DNA from: Corynebacterium accolens
Lineage (GTDB): Bacteria > Actinomycetota > Actinomycetes > Mycobacteriales > Mycobacteriaceae
Length of the DNA stretch: 6,810 nt
NCBI RefSeq assembly: GCF_030515985.1
Contig: NZ_CP100376.1
Location: forward strand, 399,675 to 406,484
Direction: 5' to 3'
A model generated the notes under the pieces. That model was not told the origin of the DNA. It worked only from the letters and a program-made list of their open reading frames with translations, and searched no databases. The position numbers and the translations under genes are program-made. Shown in pieces: positions 4,672 to 6,810 of the stretch (positions are counted from its first letter, which is position 1; every line of letters starts with the position of its first letter).

Positions 4672-6360
4672 CTAACCACACCGCACGATGGGTTGTGGAT
4701 CGTAGACCGTGGTCTTGGTCTCGCGGGAAAGCTCCTTGCCGCTGAGATCCTTGATGATGCGGGTATCGGACGTCGTAAAGCCCGGGGCACCGGATGATGG
4801 CGAACAGTCGCTGCCTGGCACGGACCTCGGTTGTGGCTCGGTCTTGGCCCAACGGCCGTTATTGATGGATTCCACCTCTACCGTCTTGGTGCCTTTCAAG
4901 CGGACGGTGATCTCACCGCCGCCAAAATTAGTCTCGATCTGCACTGGGGTATTGAAAGTATTGGTAAATTGCAGGTCAATGGCGCCCTCGTACACGGTAG
5001 CCTCGCGGCCGGCCGGGTAGCGGGAAATGTAGTACGAGTGCGGGGTGTGCGCGGTATCCTGCATGCCCGCGAAGTACGCGGCGTTATACAGCGTGGTGGC
5101 GAACTGGGAGATGCCACCGCCCACGGCGGTACCGGAATGGCCGTCGATGATGATGCCGGATTCCACATAGCCCTGCGCGGTGCCGCGGGGGCCGGTATAG
5201 CCGTTGAGGGAGAAGGTCTCACCTGGGTTCACCACGGCACCGTTGACCTCTTGGGCCACCAGCTGAATATTGCGCCCGGAGGCAGAAGAGAATCCACCGG
5301 TGGAGAACTCGCCCACGGTATCGTTAAACGTCGCGTTTTCGGCGTCCTCGGTGGTGAACTCGGCTGGGTCTGGCTTGTAGGTTGCGTCCCACTCGCGGTC
5401 ATCGCCAGTCACACGCTTATCAAAGCCCTCCATGGTCGGCTTCCAGTCAATAATCTCGCCGTCCTGGGAGGGCGTGACCTGCTTGGAGCCACCAGCGAAT
5501 TTCACTTTGGCGTTCACGCCAGGCACATCGGCGCCATCGGTGCGCTCTTGCAGCAATTGCTGCGCGCGGTTGCTATCAACCACTAGGTGCAGCCGACCAT
5601 CCTTTTTCTCAATGCTGGTGAACTGGGAAATCTCCGGCTTATTCAGCGTTGCGGTGACGTTATTTTTCGCCTTCAAGGTCAGCGGATTATCCAGGGCCTT
5701 GGCGGCGTCACCGGTACGCATCTTTTCAATGGCCTCGTCATTAATGGCCGGCTCAATTTCTTCCGGCTCCACCTGCACGCCAGCCTTATCGAGCCAATTC
5801 GCTGCCACCGCATCGTGCAATTCGGTGCCTTCTACGGTCTGCCCCAACGTGGGATCGGTGACCTTGAGCTGACCATCATTAAGCTCCAGCATGCCATCGA
5901 CCGGATCGGTAGAAAGCTCGTCTTTGACGCGGTCAAGGGTGGGCTGCAGCTTGCCATCATCCACATCGGTTTCAACCGGGATGTCTTCTGTAGAGCGAAA
6001 GAAACTAACCAACCGGGTAATGGGGTTGAGGGAAGGCTCCTCGATGCCATCGACGGCGGCCTGGTTATCCAGCGCCAGGCCGGATTCGGCAGGGGTAAAT
6101 TCGGACTGCAGATCTCCTGCGGTCACGGTCACGGGCTGGGTCTCAACGCCCTTGAGCTCGTCCTCGAGCTTGGCCACGGCGGCGGTGCGCTCCATGGCGG
6201 AGATATCCACGCCGCCGACGGAGACGCTGCGCGGGATCTTGTCCTGGTTTGCTATGACATCCCAGGCATAAGCGATGCCCGCAATGAGGACGAAGCCAAC
6301 GATCACGCCAAGCGTGATAAGCCAGCCCTTTGCACCGTTTTTTCCTTCTGCCTTCTTCAC
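4672..6360 (-). CDS. VanW family membrane-anchored protein with peptidoglycan-binding-like repeats
   Basis: Intact 562-aa frame. The start is GTG at 6360; an in-frame TAA lies one codon further upstream, so nothing longer is possible. Residues 1-12 are basic and 13-33 form one membrane helix (WLITLGVIVGFVLIAGIAYA), placing the rest outside the membrane. Residues about 42-70 (IPRSVSVGGVDISAM) are typical of the peptidoglycan-binding-like domain often found before VanW; a second such segment is likely at about 210-310. The VanW domain spans about 350-480, with FSTGGFSSASGRNIQLVAQ, NPGETFSLNGYTGPR, GGGISQFATTLYNAAYFAG and HSYYISRYPAGREATVYEG. Two cysteines (519, 561) in the C-terminal tail may pair. 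VanW is named after a vancomycin-resistance cluster but its biochemical role is unknown; the domains suggest a cell-wall function, not resistance. It follows the GH3 gene by 34 bp. The only Shine-Dalgarno-like AAGG is 1 nt from the GTG. Confidence 0.93.
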   Translation of the reverse strand: MKKAEGKNGAKGWLITLGVIVGFVLIAGIAYAWDVIANQDKIPRSVSVGGVDISAMERTAAVAKLEDELKGVETQPVTVTAGDLQSEFTPAESGLALDNQAAVDGIEEPSLNPITRLVSFFRSTEDIPVETDVDDGKLQPTLDRVKDELSTDPVDGMLELNDGQLKVTDPTLGQTVEGTELHDAVAANWLDKAGVQVEPEEIEPAINDEAIEKMRTGDAAKALDNPLTLKAKNNVTATLNKPEISQFTSIEKKDGRLHLVVDSNRAQQLLQERTDGADVPGVNAKVKFAGGSKQVTPSQDGEIIDWKPTMEGFDKRVTGDDREWDATYKPDPAEFTTEDAENATFNDTVGEFSTGGFSSASGRNIQLVAQEVNGAVVNPGETFSLNGYTGPRGTAQGYVESGIIIDGHSGTAVGGGISQFATTLYNAAYFAGMQDTAHTPHSYYISRYPAGREATVYEGAIDLQFTNTFNTPVQIETNFGGGEITVRLKGTKTVEVESINNGRWAKTEPQPRSVPGSDCSPSSGAPGFTTSDTRIIKDLSGKELSRETKTTVYDPQPIVRCG

Positions 6361-6394
6361 GCCTTAAAGGTTAACGGGTAAAGGGGCGTTTTTC

Positions 6395-6810
6395 CTAGTC
6401 GCTGTCCCCATCGTGTACGTGGCGGGCGGCATCGCCGAGGCGCTCAGGGGCCAGCCTGCCCTCATCCACGGCGCCCACGACGGCATCGATCACCGCATTA
6501 ATATCGGCCTCGGTGGACCACAGGGGCATGTCGGCGCCGGCGGCGAGGGAGGTAATCACGGCATCGGCAAGCGGCAGCGAATCCGAAATCGCCGCCATGC
6601 CGCCAATGTCATCGGTATAGATGGTGCCGTCATACTGTAAGGTCTCGCGGGCAAGGCCGTAAGCTTCCGGCAGGATGGAGGCAGGAGTCTGGCCATCGCC
6701 CAGGCCCGGGACCGCGAGGTGGCCCATCATCAGCGCCGCATTCGGTGCTGCGGACATGGCATTCCGAAAGGGAATGAACTCATGGTTCTCAAGCTCTTCT
6801 AGCGGCGGGG
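6395..6810 (-). CDS. Glycoside hydrolase family 3 protein (beta-N-acetylhexosaminidase, NagZ-like), C-terminal part
   Basis: The frame enters at the window edge and ends at TAG 6395, giving 137 C-terminal residues. ALMMGHLAVPGLGDGQTPAS and ARETLQYDGTIYTDDIGGM match the GH3 barrel; the Asp-Asp of YTDD holds the expected catalytic nucleophile position. LPLADAVITSLAAGADMPLW and the final helix follow the normal order and end. The substrate-binding KHFPGHG region and the N-terminus would lie beyond 6810. Enzymes of this family remove terminal N-acetylglucosamine from glycans or muropeptides. The missing N-terminus leaves open whether it is secreted, a lipoprotein or cytosolic. The 34-bp gap to the VanW gene on the same strand suggests one operon with cell-wall turnover as a theme. 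GC and codon use are typical of the chromosome. Confidence 0.9.
   Translation of the reverse strand, partial: PPLEELENHEFIPFRNAMSAAPNAALMMGHLAVPGLGDGQTPASILPEAYGLARETLQYDGTIYTDDIGGMAAISDSLPLADAVITSLAAGADMPLWSTEADINAVIDAVVGAVDEGRLAPERLGDAARHVHDGDSD

Noticed and set aside
4831..5586. Long open frame on the plus strand opposite VanW
   Set aside because: It is antisense to a clear, intact VanW protein; high-GC genes commonly give such mirror frames. No motif or ribosome binding site supports it. The same holds for 5587-6381 (+).
1..6810. CRISPR array, tRNA or rRNA gene, integrase attachment site
   Set aside because: No regularly spaced repeats, no cloverleaf-like segment and no long direct repeat flanking the island were seen on either strand.

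Overview
The window looks like Corynebacterium or a close relative. The right-hand third (about 4550-6810) is high-GC and carries a VanW/peptidoglycan-binding membrane protein preceded by the 3' end of a glycoside hydrolase family 3 (NagZ-type) gene. That is ordinary corynebacterial chromosome. The left two thirds (1-4550) are mostly lower in GC, less gene-dense and full of broken genes. They read as an accessory island built from plasmid and insertion-sequence debris, with a small cargo of secreted proteins.

Layout. 1-789 (+): remains of a plasmid replication initiator, with a C-terminal helix-turn-helix but several frameshifts and stop codons. 790-1007: spacer with a perfect inverted repeat that overlaps a possible promoter. 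1008-1910 (+): a two-gene unit, a secreted protein of about 237 aa (frame-broken in its signal peptide) followed by a 60-aa single-pass membrane protein. 1911-2310: no supportable gene. 2311-3567 (-): a three-gene unit read right to left. It encodes a secreted four-cysteine protein resembling the tendamistat-type alpha-amylase-inhibitor fold, a small secreted two-cysteine protein (also frame-broken in its signal peptide), and an acidic cytoplasmic protein; a good -35/-10 promoter and a palindrome lie upstream. 3822-about 4430 (+): decayed IS3-family element (orfA plus orfB scraps). 4556-4593: strong 12-bp hairpin terminator. 4672-6360 (-): intact VanW-family protein. 6395-6810 (-): C-terminal part of the GH3 enzyme, continuing beyond the window.

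How it fits together. GH3 and VanW are 34 bp apart on one strand and probably form one transcription unit for cell-wall metabolism. In the island, two convergent small operons encode exported or membrane proteins plus one cytosolic protein, with no recognisable enzyme. The most unusual observation is that two of the exported genes, on opposite strands, start with nearly the same 14 bases (13 of 14 identical) and both need a single-base (-1) frame change within their first few codons to join the start codon to the signal peptide. This could be decay, homopolymer-based switching or recoding; sequence alone cannot decide.
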